A stretch of DNA of 12,337 nucleotides from Thermoplasmata archaeon (GTDB lineage: Archaea > Thermoplasmatota > Thermoplasmata > Thermoplasmatales > Thermoplasmataceae): the NCBI GenBank assembly GCA_021845155.1, contig JAKBSB010000021.1, positions 1 through 12,337 on the forward strand. Reading direction: 5' to 3'. Position numbers and translations under genes: made by a program. The notes under the pieces were generated by a model, which worked only from the letters and a program-made list of their open reading frames with translations, did no database searches and had not been told where the DNA came from. Of this stretch, positions 1 through 6,851 are shown in pieces (within the stretch, counting starts at the first letter, position 1; every line of letters starts with the position of its first letter).

Positions 1-438
1 TTGCGGTTTAGATTTCTTTCTAAGTAACCATAGTGAATCTGCAAGATTTGAGATGGGAAACGCTTTCACTGCAGACCTTATCAGAACGGGAATCAGGTAA
101 CTATTTTTATCAGTCTTTAATAATACTGTCCTTATGCGTGAAAGCTTATTCCCCACAGATAAATTTCCGTAAATCTCAAAGAAGAAATATACGTAAGAGA
201 TTGCTATAAAAATAATCACAGAAATCAGCAGATTTGTTATGTATGATGCACTGATGCCACTCAAACCATATGAGTAGGTCTCCAGTATATCGAAAAGACC
301 AAATGATTTATGTAACGGGAATAGAATAAAGGACGATATGCAGATCAGAACAGAAATATCAATAATATATGCAAGAATTCTTTGATGAAAAGTGGCTATC
401 TTTACTTCTGGTGATTTTTTCCTATTCAGATCCATCAT
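1..438 (-). CDS. RDD-family membrane protein (partial, C-terminus outside window)
   Basis: The reverse strand is open from an ATG pair (at 438 and 435) to the left edge, giving about 146 residues. Near residue 16 it has FHQRILAYIID, the arginine and aspartate signature of the RDD family, followed by a hydrophobic helix (about 22-42). A second membrane segment (about 70-92) is followed by EIYGNLSVGNKLSRIRTV, matching the typical 'T.GK.l..lrvv' part of RDD domains. RDD proteins are integral membrane proteins; some are linked to ion exchange, but most have no assigned substrate. The start overlaps the end of the upstream M48 peptidase gene by 17 bp, so the two are probably translationally coupled and share one mRNA with the small membrane protein before them. 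The family call is fairly firm; the function is unknown. Confidence 0.75.
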   Translation of the reverse strand, partial: MMDLNRKKSPEVKIATFHQRILAYIIDISVLICISSFILFPLHKSFGLFDILETYSYGLSGISASYITNLLISVIIFIAISYVYFFFEIYGNLSVGNKLSRIRTVLLKTDKNSYLIPVLIRSAVKAFPISNLADSLWLLRKKSKPQ

Positions 439-1390
439 TCCATTCAACAATCTTTTTCTTTCGAATGTATGTGGAGGGATGATTCATGTTCCAAAGAGAA
501 CTGAACTTATTAGGGATCAAGTTGAAGGAGTCTATTTTGCACAAAGCTGAAATAACAGCTTCTTTTCCTACAACCTTACACGCAAGCAAATCAGCCCTTA
601 TCTCGAACCTTCTCTGAACCATAGGGATCAAAACCATGGAGAATAACCACAAGAGAATGAAGGATGCCACCACCATAAAATAGTATCTCTTGAGTACAAA
701 CGGCAACAACAAACCATTGATACCAAATGATAGTACCAGCCAGTTAAAGAACAATAGTTTCAGGTTGTCTCTCATCACTGAGTGAGCTATTTCATGCGCA
801 ACAACTCCCTTCAGTTCTTCATGTGTCAGCTTAGATGCCAGATAGCTTGTAACATATATATAATGTTTTTTAGATTGATAAGCATTCGCAACCTTAAGGT
901 TATCAGTGCGTATGATTTTCAGATGGGGAGCGATTCCGAAATTGTGGAACACATCAAGCAGATCAGCCGTTACAATCTTTGGGTCATTTTCAGTAGAAGG
1001 TATTTTGTCATATTTTCTATTGGATAGCGGGTTAAGTAATAACAATGACAATAGTGAGATTAGAAACAAGTTCATGATAATAATATTCATAAAGGATATG
1101 TGAAAGAAGAGATAGTAGAGCATGTACTCACTAAGGAAGAGGCAAAGGACAAATAAAGGGCCAAAGCTATTTGACTTTAAGTAATGTAAAAACGCAGAAT
1201 TAAGCTGCTTTTCATTTTTGTCTATAATGTAAGTCATAAAAACAAAAAACACAGATACGAGTTCGGAGAAAGCCAGCATTATTCCCCAGAATATGTTATT
1301 AAAATGAAAAATATAAAGGATTGGCAAAAATAAAATGAGTGGTATTGGATACAGAGAGCCAATTACCAAGTGTTTTTTAAAATTGTCCAT
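422..1390 (-). CDS. Membrane-bound M48 family zinc metallopeptidase (HtpX-like)
   Basis: This 322-residue protein has four N-terminal hydrophobic helices (about 8-30, 34-56, 75-96, 98-120). A soluble part then carries HEIAH at 199-203, the HExxH zinc site; H199 and H203 would bind zinc and E200 would be the catalytic base. Two more membrane helices follow (about 210-232, 236-257). RRFEIRADLLA at 260-270 supplies the likely third ligand, E263. HPSTYIRKKKI at 304-314 matches the HPPTxxRi motif near the end of M48 proteins. The catalytic set is complete, so the enzyme should be active, probably facing the cytoplasm as HtpX does. HtpX proteins normally do membrane protein quality control. Here the gene lies 15 bp after a small hydrophobic protein gene and overlaps an RDD gene, so processing of that neighbour is an alternative role (inference). 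Confidence 0.88.
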   Translation of the reverse strand: MDNFKKHLVIGSLYPIPLILFLPILYIFHFNNIFWGIMLAFSELVSVFFVFMTYIIDKNEKQLNSAFLHYLKSNSFGPLFVLCLFLSEYMLYYLFFHISFMNIIIMNLFLISLLSLLLLNPLSNRKYDKIPSTENDPKIVTADLLDVFHNFGIAPHLKIIRTDNLKVANAYQSKKHYIYVTSYLASKLTHEELKGVVAHEIAHSVMRDNLKLLFFNWLVLSFGINGLLLPFVLKRYYFMVVASFILLWLFSMVLIPMVQRRFEIRADLLACKVVGKEAVISALCKIDSFNLIPNKFSSLWNMNHPSTYIRKKKIVEWNDGSE

Positions 1391-1405
1391 AAGAGTTTTG
1401 TCTAC

Positions 1406-1879
1406 CTAGAACGCGGCTATTGCTGCAGCTGCGACAATACCAACGTATCCAGTGGCGGTAAGGATGCCAGCAGCGGTTGCTTCATCTATCCAACCAGCAG
1501 CTACCAGAGCACTGGCAATGATCTTTGCTATAGGGTAGGAAAGTCCAAGGCTTACAGTCAACCAATCAAACCAGGCTCCAAAATTGGGGAATGTGAATCC
1601 ATGGGAAAAATAATACCAAAGGAAGACCCCGTTCGAAGAACCCATTGCACTTAAAGAACCTGGTAGCATATGACCCAGGTCCTGAAGAACAGGCACTCCT
1701 GCAATTGCCACGTAACTAACTCCAGCCACAGTGCAGACCAATGCTGCCAAAAAAATAGCTTTGGTCGCTTTCTTATAACTCTCTCTGTGGTGTTTCCTTA
1801 ACACCCTGTTTTCTCTGTTCGAAGAAAATCCTTGCACATATTGGAACATATTGTACTCGACAACACTCACATCCAACAT
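1406..1879 (-). CDS. Small Ala-rich hydrophobic membrane protein, unknown function
   Basis: I do not recognise this family. The frame can begin at ATG 1885 (159 residues) or ATG 1879 (157). I choose 1879 because the TATA box at 1900-1907 is centred about 25 nt before it, the leaderless distance also seen for other genes here. Residues below follow the 159-aa form. A basic stretch (about 24-42, NRENRVLRKHHRESYKK) precedes a hydrophobic helix (43-63). A second hydrophobic, aromatic stretch lies around 84-112. The last 50 residues are almost uncharged and very rich in Ala, Ile and Gly, ending AAAAIAAF. That tail resembles, in composition only, the hydrophobic helical cores of circular bacteriocins. 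It heads an operon with the M48 peptidase and the RDD protein. Alternatives are a peptide precursor, a small membrane subunit or a substrate of the peptidase. Confidence 0.7.
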   Translation of the reverse strand: MLDVSVVEYNMFQYVQGFSSNRENRVLRKHHRESYKKATKAIFLAALVCTVAGVSYVAIAGVPVLQDLGHMLPGSLSAMGSSNGVFLWYYFSHGFTFPNFGAWFDWLTVSLGLSYPIAKIIASALVAAGWIDEATAAGILTATGYVGIVAAAAIAAF

Positions 1880-1899
1880 AAACATCCAACTAACTATAG

Positions 1900-1907
1900 T
1901 ATAAAAA
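1900..1907 (-). promoter_or_regulatory. TATA box for the small membrane protein-M48-RDD operon
   Basis: Read on the minus strand this is TTTTTATA, a good archaeal box A. Its centre lies about 25 nt before ATG 1879 and 19 before ATG 1885, which favours leaderless translation from 1879. Confidence 0.5.
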
Positions 1908-1940
1908 TATTGTTATGAACTATATGGGAATTATATGCTT

Positions 1941-1953
1941 ATTATCAGATAAT
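1941..1953. promoter_or_regulatory. Perfect 13-bp dyad ATTATC-A-GATAAT
   Basis: A perfect 6-1-6 inverted repeat lies about 34 bp upstream of the TATA box of the minus-strand operon. It is a possible operator, but A+T-rich dyads of this size also arise by chance. Confidence 0.25.
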
Positions 1954-1985
1954 TATTTTTCACATCATTTCTTATTGAAAATACC

Positions 1986-2001
1986 GGATTCTAACGAATC
2001 C
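1986..2001. repeat. Short inverted repeat GGATTC-TAAC-GAATCC
   Basis: A perfect 6-bp stem with a 4-base loop lies in the gene-poor stretch 1886-2189. No adjacent T-run supports a terminator. It may be a protein-binding site or chance. Confidence 0.25.
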
Positions 2002-2156
2002 ATTATGTATGTAGTAATTAATGTTTTATGAGGAGTTACCTTATTAGACTATTGAGTTGTATAAAAGCAGAGAAACACTTAATCTACAGAAACCAAAAAA
2101 TTAGGCATGTTAATGTGTATCAATCCACTGACGACTGCCATAGTATAAAAGATTAT

Positions 2157-2244
2157 GGTTATATATATTTTGAATATGGTGTATCCAAAATGTCATCTGA
2201 AGACTTTGTCCAGTTCCTTGCACAGAAAGCAGACAGGTTTTTAA
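2157..2244 (+). repeat. Direct repeat, copy 1: promoter and start region of the HEPN gene
   Basis: This segment aligns without gaps to 8940-9027. The first 21 bases, containing the TATA box, differ at one position. The next 12 differ at seven. The following 47, from the ATG, are identical, and similarity then fades within a few codons. The copies have the same orientation and bracket about 6.8 kb. Confidence 0.85.
2159..2166 (+). promoter_or_regulatory. TATA box in front of the truncated HEPN copy
   Basis: TTATATAT is centred about 27 nt before the ATG at 2190, exactly as in front of the intact HEPN gene. Transcription would start at or next to that ATG, giving a leaderless message. The box is intact although the gene behind it is broken. 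Confidence 0.55.
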
Positions 2245-2261
2245 TTGAACTTGCTGCATAA
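2190..2261 (+). pseudogene. Truncated HEPN gene (first 19 codons then divergence)
   Basis: Starting at ATG 2190, residues 1-19 (MSSEDFVQFLAQKADRFLI) are the same as in the intact 133-residue HEPN protein at 8973-9374. The frame then reads four unrelated residues and stops at 2259-2261, so a 23-residue peptide would be made. A longer frame from 2028 is open through this point, but the TATA box and the intact homologue put the start at 2190. No partner nucleotidyltransferase gene follows. The simplest reading is a decayed partial duplicate. Full nucleotide identity over 47 bases beside a diverged spacer leaves room for gene conversion or a retained function. Confidence 0.65.
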
Positions 2262-2427
2262 CATGATCTATATAACGGAAATGTTGGAACGATCCAATCC
2301 ATTATAAAAACGTCCAGAGGTTAGAATAAGAATCGGTGCAAAGATTAATAGATGGTGGGGTGATCAAACTACAGCCAAACAAAATTCTTGCATGACACAC
2401 ATTGTCAAAAGATCGGGAAGAGACTAA
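2262..2427. other. Gene-poor stretch upstream of the XPB-like gene, with a candidate TATA box
   Basis: No gene is supported here. ATTATAAAAA at 2301-2310 is a reasonable TATA box and would give a leader of about 95 nt for the gene at 2428. TATATAAC at 2269-2276 is a second candidate. A short open stretch ends in TAA immediately before ATG 2428 and in the same frame, so the downstream protein cannot be extended upstream. Parts may be HEPN/MNT debris, but I could not align them convincingly. Confidence 0.3.
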
Positions 2428-4542
2428 ATGGACAAAGTAACGTTCAAAGCCGGAAAGTTTTATACACTCACAGAAATTCTAGGCGCTCTCAACGACGTTT
2501 ATTTTCTCGATATAGAGAAAACAGTTTTGAAGCCTCCATGGAATAAGAAGAACATTGATAATGTGATTACTGAATATCGCTTGCAACGGATCTTCAACAA
2601 GATCACCCAACCTGATTACTTTTTCACGAGTGTCTTCGATACTTATTCCGTAGATCGGTCAATATTCAGGTTTGTAACATTTCTCGGAGGCACCGTAGAA
2701 GCGGCAATTATGTTAGATATTTCAGACTTCAGGGAAAATGTCCATAAATATTTGAGCAAGAACCTGTTATTTGCTATTCCTTCACCCGAATCACCCGTAT
2801 TTTATGCCATACCAGCAGAATATACCATACTTGTCAGTCAAAGAAATGCAACTTATCCTTATGATCACGAACCCGACGATCTTCCTTCTTGCCTTAATAA
2901 CTATGATCAGAACTTGCTCGATTCTATTGCGAGTACCATTGGATACAGGAACGCCACAAAAGATTTGCAAGGCATCTCGGGTCTCTATGCAACAATAGCT
3001 AATAATTTTGAAGCCATGCTTTCATCGCTCTCAAATTCTGAACGCAGTTTGTTAAGTAAACTTTACAACAAATTTGGCGTTCTTTCATATATCAACTTGA
3101 TAGATTCTCAAGACAGGTACGCCGGGATCCCTGCCTTAACTTTCCTAGATCGGCTGAAGAACGGCGGGCAGACCGACCAGGTATCGTTGATAGAAAAGGG
3201 TATTACATGTCTTGTGTGCAATAAGCGCGGCACCTCCACAGGTACAGTCATACTATCACCGGAATTCATCAGGAAGATCAGAGAAAATCTAGGCCTGGAA
3301 GTGAAGCTTACAAGCAAGGATGGCAAAGCACCTCTCCAGGGGTTCCAGCAACCATACGAGAAAGTAGTATCGATACTTTTAGCCACTGAATTCCTCGAGA
3401 GAGGAGGAAAGAAACATGATGCAACCAAGATAGCACAAGTGACACATATTTCAAGGCAAACGATAGAGATCGTCCTTACTGTAGCTCACATCATGCTCTG
3501 GGTAGAAGGACCGAGAACACGTTATGGCTTAACCGAAAGCGGGAAAACTATTCTGGATTGGAGCGAAAGTTCAAAAACAAAATTTTTGAACGCACTTCAA
3601 AATGCGCACGAGATCGAGGAAGATACTGGGTACAGCACAAAATTACGAATCACGTTTAGCAGATTCCATTCTATTATTATCGGCCTATTAGAAAAAAAAC
3701 AAAGGTACAAAGTATCAGAAATAATCGATCTGGTCCTTCAAAATACCACGGTTTTTGAGGAGTGCAGGAAACTGGTTTTCGAGATAAGCAGGGAATCATG
3801 GCATCATTCGAGCATCGACTATAGGAGGGAGATACTGAAGTCTCCGCGAGACTATTTCTATTCTGTCTACAAAACAGCAATATTAGAGCATCTCCAGGCC
3901 CTCTATATTGCAGGAAAGATCAATACGTCATCAGAGGAGATAACTCTGGACACGTGTATCCAGGGAAGCGAAAATTCAGATGTCAGCCCGGAGAATACTA
4001 AACCCATTCTTCAAGCAGCCGGAAGGAAAACTGGCGGTAAGGTTTCCCTGCTTCCAAACTATGAAATGTTGATCGATTCGCATCTTCCCATTGATGACAT
4101 AATGTACATTGCTGAACTATCTGAATTGATATCGATAGATCAGGTAATAGTCACAAGGATAACCAAAGCGTCACTGGTAAGATACCTAAACACCTTCGGA
4201 AACAGTGCTGACATTATGCCCAGACTGGAAAAACTCTGTGGAACACCCCTGCCTCAAAACATAGTGACCCTTATAACCGATGTCGGGGAAAAGGAGAATG
4301 AAGTCTCTTTGCTCTCCAGCCAGTATATCCTATTTGCAAAGGATAGCTCTATCATAAATGATCTAGCAAATAACAAAGAACTTTCAAAGTATTTTGGGAA
4401 GAGGATCACTGAAAATGCAGCAATAATAAAGCATGGTATCTCCAGGGAGCGCATTATAAGCGCAGTCAGGAAACGAGGATATGTCGTCCATGCGGATAAA
4501 GCAGAAGGGGATGCTGAGTATCAGAGACCCAAAAGAAGGTGA
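2428..4542 (+). CDS. Large protein with C-terminal XPB/Ssl2 N-terminal-like (Helicase_C_3) domain, no helicase motor
   Basis: This is a 704-residue soluble protein. An in-frame TAA lies directly before the ATG, fixing the longest start. Residues about 538-687 fit the XPB/Ssl2 N-terminal-like domain: KVSLLPNYEMLI (538-549), then an 'IAELSELISIDQVIVTRIT' stretch, TPLPQNIVTLITDVG (606-620), a beta-rich VSLLSSQYILF (626-636), and a final helix ending RKRGYVV. The middle has winged-helix-like stretches around 203-225 and 305-378 (including SRQTIEIVL and TRYGLTESGKTIL). No Walker A or DEAD/DEAH helicase motif is present. The tail is basic (RPKRR). The layout recalls the mycobacterial Rv0862c type, encoded beside an XPB helicase, and more loosely TFIIH p52; both comparisons are from memory. 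A role as an XPB partner in repair or transcription is inference. No helicase gene lies nearby in the window. Confidence 0.72.
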   Translation: MDKVTFKAGKFYTLTEILGALNDVYFLDIEKTVLKPPWNKKNIDNVITEYRLQRIFNKITQPDYFFTSVFDTYSVDRSIFRFVTFLGGTVEAAIMLDISDFRENVHKYLSKNLLFAIPSPESPVFYAIPAEYTILVSQRNATYPYDHEPDDLPSCLNNYDQNLLDSIASTIGYRNATKDLQGISGLYATIANNFEAMLSSLSNSERSLLSKLYNKFGVLSYINLIDSQDRYAGIPALTFLDRLKNGGQTDQVSLIEKGITCLVCNKRGTSTGTVILSPEFIRKIRENLGLEVKLTSKDGKAPLQGFQQPYEKVVSILLATEFLERGGKKHDATKIAQVTHISRQTIEIVLTVAHIMLWVEGPRTRYGLTESGKTILDWSESSKTKFLNALQNAHEIEEDTGYSTKLRITFSRFHSIIIGLLEKKQRYKVSEIIDLVLQNTTVFEECRKLVFEISRESWHHSSIDYRREILKSPRDYFYSVYKTAILEHLQALYIAGKINTSSEEITLDTCIQGSENSDVSPENTKPILQAAGRKTGGKVSLLPNYEMLIDSHLPIDDIMYIAELSELISIDQVIVTRITKASLVRYLNTFGNSADIMPRLEKLCGTPLPQNIVTLITDVGEKENEVSLLSSQYILFAKDSSIINDLANNKELSKYFGKRITENAAIIKHGISRERIISAVRKRGYVVHADKAEGDAEYQRPKRR

Positions 4543-4602
4543 AGGTACCACTAAACCTAAATTTACGTTAAAACCTATATTGAAACGGAAGTTCCATGAA
4601 AA

Positions 4603-4869
4603 TTAAAGCAAAGAATCTTTTGTAAAGAGCGTGTTTTCATACTTTTTTTGTTTAAGTTCTAGTTCTTTCCTCGTGGATATGTGTACGTCACTGCATGGTA
4701 TGGCCTCTGGTAGTGTTACTGAAAGTGCACTGATGAGTTTTGATCCGATCTCTCCTGGTCCAGGGATCTGGTTGTATTTCACTGCACCCACCTGAACTGT
4801 GATGCAGTTTATTGATAATAGTTCATGGTCACCTTCTCATACTGTTATGTTGAGGTCTTCCCATTTCTC
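4603..4869 (-). pseudogene. Decayed fragment, possibly the C-terminus of an IS transposase
   Basis: The reverse strand reads as a gene-like frame of 89 codons with one internal stop (TGA at 4837-4839) and another stop just upstream. The text around the stop, EKWEDLNITV then EGDHELLSINC, continues smoothly into VGAVKYNQIPGPGEIGSKLI. The short beta strands followed by a helix and a Lys-rich end (ELELKQKKYE) resemble the tail of IS4/IS1634-type transposases. That is recognition by style, not alignment. The DDE catalytic region is absent and no terminal repeats were found. From the GTG at 4791 a 62-residue protein could still be made. The rest of 4543-4971 holds nothing else I can support except the hairpin at 4959. 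Confidence 0.4.
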
Positions 4870-4958
4870 TCAGGGATTTTCTTCGAAATTACAGCAATTC
4901 ATGTACACTATCAAAAAATCTAAACTTAAATTGGATAATAATAGATAGGTCTCTGAAG

Positions 4959-4976
4959 AGTAGTGGAAAAACTACT
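4959..4976. terminator. Hairpin AGTAGT-GGAAAA-ACTACT with plus-strand T-run
   Basis: A perfect 6-bp stem with a 6-base loop is followed on the plus strand by TTTTCTTC and then CTTTTTT. It lies between convergent genes and overlaps the stop codon of the DUF1641 gene. It could end transcripts coming from the XPB-like gene. On the minus strand no T-run follows it. Confidence 0.35.
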
Positions 4977-5439
4977 TTTCTTCAACCTTTTTTGATACGC
5001 TGCCAATGAACTTCAACAAAGTGAACGCAATTTCCATTCCAGCGCCGATCTCCGGGTCCTTCATCCTGGATAGCAGTTTTCGAACCGACATCCTTCCAGT
5101 TTGTTTTGAACTCGTTATTATCTCTTCCGTAGCTGAAGGCAGGTTGTACATGATCGCTTTAAAGAGGTCGGATGTTTTCTCATCAGAAAACGCATAAAGA
5201 ACGCTTACCAGAGAAATTGCTGTTTTAAGGCTTCCATAGACAAATTCCTTGGACGAAAAAAACTTCCCAAGAAACTCTATATCGGTTGGAAGGTAGTCCG
5301 TTGAGATGTTGTTTACAAGATCCACTATCCCTGCTCCCTTCATGTGTCTTATTATGTTAACAAGTGATTCCAGGAAATCTCTATCATCCAATAATTCCCT
5401 GAGCACCGGTTCCAGTTTATCCATATCATTTTCCATCAT
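4972..5439 (-). CDS. DUF1641 family protein, accessory to the SQR-like flavoprotein
   Basis: This 155-residue, mostly helical protein has the features of the DUF1641 family: an acidic, Leu-rich N-terminus, a central PTDIEFLGKFFSSKEFVYGS segment (about 51-70), a hydrophobic helix (about 74-86), and a Gly-rich DPEIGAGMEIAFTLLKFIGS near the end (about 128-147). DUF1641 genes are commonly found next to sulfide:quinone oxidoreductase-like flavoproteins in archaea and acidophilic bacteria, which fits its place 6 bp after the sqr-like gene. The biochemical role is not established; help with membrane docking or assembly of the flavoprotein is inference. A GGTGAT Shine-Dalgarno directly abuts the first ATG, so ATG 5436 may be the start in use. 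It is the last gene of the sulfur operon. Confidence 0.78.
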   Translation of the reverse strand: MMENDMDKLEPVLRELLDDRDFLESLVNIIRHMKGAGIVDLVNNISTDYLPTDIEFLGKFFSSKEFVYGSLKTAISLVSVLYAFSDEKTSDLFKAIMYNLPSATEEIITSSKQTGRMSVRKLLSRMKDPEIGAGMEIAFTLLKFIGSVSKKVEEK

Positions 5440-5445
5440 ATCACC

Positions 5446-6588
5446 TTACATTATGCCTCTCAACATCCCGGAGAAATAAGTATCAGAGGATGTCCATTTC
5501 AGAAGGAAGTCAGTTTTGCTCTGAAAACTTGTTCTTGGTGGTTTTTCATAGTTGAAGTAGAGAGTAATTGCCTTTTCTCCTCCAGTAATCGTGGTACATG
5601 CAACATCTCCTTTGTATTCATTCTCATAGACGCTTCCTCCCACATCGTGTGCTATGCTATGGGAAAGGTATTCTGATTGAAAATGAGCAGTAGCACCTGC
5701 TTTTGATATGGGAAGGTTAGTTGCATCCCCTATGACAAATACATCATCGTATGTTCCATAATTCAGGTGGTGTTTATCGATGTCGACATAACCGGATTCA
5801 TTCGCCAGTCCGGAATTTGTTATGAATTTCTGTCCCCTGTGCGGTGGTACCAGCACCAAAAGATCGTAGTTCACAGATTCTCCTTCTAGGGACTGTACTT
5901 TTTTGCTTTTGTTGTCTATAGAATCAACATTGAACATGGTGTGGACTATTATGTCTCTCTCTTCAAACAGTTTCTCAATATATGTGGAAACATTCTGTAT
6001 TGTGAATACACGATTTAGAGGATATATGTAATGTATGTTTGTCTTCTGTCTTATTCCACGATTTTTAAGATACTGATCCAATAAAAATGTGAACTCGTAG
6101 GGTGCAGGCGGACACTGTATGGGGATGCTTGCCTGCCCTACAACAATGTCTCCCCCATTGAAATGTTCAAGTTCAGTCTTTAACTCAAGGGCATTTTTAA
6201 GACTGTAGAAATGTTTCGCCTCACCTTCATACCCAGGAACATCTTCCGGAGTGAATCTATCGCCAGTAGCTATAATGAGATAATCGTAATTGTAGGACTT
6301 TCCAGATTTAAGTGTGACCACTCTCTTCTGTACGTCTATGCCTGTGGCTTCATCTCTTACGTAATTAACTCCCGAATTGAACAGAAATTCAGTGGGTTTG
6401 ACACTTTTTCTGTATTGTTTCAGTCCAAAAGGTATCTGGACCCCATCCGGCTTAAAGTAATGACTCGGGGAGTTACCTATGACCACTATCTCAAGATCTT
6501 TTTTATCTGTCAGAAGACGGAGTTTGTTTGATATTATGGTACCAGCAGCTCCATCTCCAAGTATAAGCGCTCTTTTAATGTTAGACAT
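5446..6588 (-). CDS. sqr: Sulfide:quinone oxidoreductase-like FAD protein
   Basis: This 380-residue flavoprotein belongs to the disulfide oxidoreductase superfamily. Its first Rossmann motif is LILGDGAAGTIISNKL (8-23). YLIIATGD (103-110) is the second FAD motif and VFVIGDATNLPISKAGATA (283-301) the third, where the Asp contacts FAD. C159 in QCPPAPYEF and C331 in ACTTITGGE match the two redox cysteines shared by sulfide:quinone oxidoreductases, which oxidise sulfide to polysulfide or persulfide and reduce membrane quinone. The additional N-terminal cysteine of some SQRs, after the ATG motif, is absent. The last 25 residues (LLKWTSSDTYFSGMLRGI) could form the amphipathic helix that docks SQR on the membrane. 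It lies 9 bp after tusA and 6 bp before the DUF1641 gene. The oxidoreductase class is firm; sulfide as the substrate is likely but not proven. Confidence 0.85.
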   Translation of the reverse strand: MSNIKRALILGDGAAGTIISNKLRLLTDKKDLEIVVIGNSPSHYFKPDGVQIPFGLKQYRKSVKPTEFLFNSGVNYVRDEATGIDVQKRVVTLKSGKSYNYDYLIIATGDRFTPEDVPGYEGEAKHFYSLKNALELKTELEHFNGGDIVVGQASIPIQCPPAPYEFTFLLDQYLKNRGIRQKTNIHYIYPLNRVFTIQNVSTYIEKLFEERDIIVHTMFNVDSIDNKSKKVQSLEGESVNYDLLVLVPPHRGQKFITNSGLANESGYVDIDKHHLNYGTYDDVFVIGDATNLPISKAGATAHFQSEYLSHSIAHDVGGSVYENEYKGDVACTTITGGEKAITLYFNYEKPPRTSFQSKTDFLLKWTSSDTYFSGMLRGIM

Positions 6589-6597
6589 GCAACTTAC

Positions 6598-6840
6598 TTA
6601 CCTGGTTTTCTTAACCACAATCTCAAAATAGCCATCCCTGTCGAATACCCCCAACAGTTCATTTCCACTTTTCTTAACCCATGCAGGAGCATCAATTTTT
6701 GTTCCGCTATCCCCTGAATAGACGGAAATAATGTCCCCGATTTTCGCCTGCTTATAAGCCTTTATGAGTTCCATCAAAGGACCGGGACAATAGCTTCCTC
6801 TGGCATCTATAATCTTTGTAGGTTTAATTTCTTCGCTCAT
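6598..6840 (-). CDS. tusA: TusA-family sulfur carrier protein
   Basis: This small protein has the TusA/SirA hallmark [14 protein letters not shown] near its N-terminus. The cysteine of CPGP (C18 from the chosen start) carries sulfur as a persulfide or thiosulfonate. The frame opens at GTG 6849, but a strong AGGTGGT site at 6845-6851 sits just before ATG 6840, so I place the start there, giving 80 residues, the normal family length. In sulfur-oxidising archaea and bacteria, TusA works with DsrE-type proteins in cytoplasmic sulfane sulfur or thiosulfate transfer. Here dsrE lies 11 bp upstream and the SQR-like gene 9 bp downstream, so sulfur oxidation fits better than tRNA thiolation. No Hdr-like complex genes are in the window. 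Confidence 0.88.
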   Translation of the reverse strand: MSEEIKPTKIIDARGSYCPGPLMELIKAYKQAKIGDIISVYSGDSGTKIDAPAWVKKSGNELLGVFDRDGYFEIVVKKTR

Positions 6841-6844
6841 TTCT

Positions 6845-6851
6845 ACCACCT
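6845..6851 (-). promoter_or_regulatory. Shine-Dalgarno site AGGTGGT deciding the tusA start
   Basis: On the minus strand AGGTGGT ends four bases before ATG 6840. It includes the alternative GTG codon at 6849, which makes that codon an unlikely start. It begins directly after the dsrE stop codon. Confidence 0.6.

Noticed and set aside
2028..2189. Upstream extension of the truncated HEPN frame to ATG 2028 (77-residue reading)
   Set aside because: The TATA box at 2159-2166 lies inside it and the intact homologue starts at the codon equivalent to 2190. The extra 54 residues resemble nothing and match no part of the second copy.
2301..2345. Possible remnant of the MNT gene (AACGTCCA shared with the region near 9612)
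   Set aside because: Only an 8-base match, and the flanks do not align; it is expected by chance at this length.
3108..3428. 106-residue minus-strand frame inside the XPB-like gene
   Set aside because: It is a shadow frame with no recognisable domain, inside a convincing coding region on the other strand.
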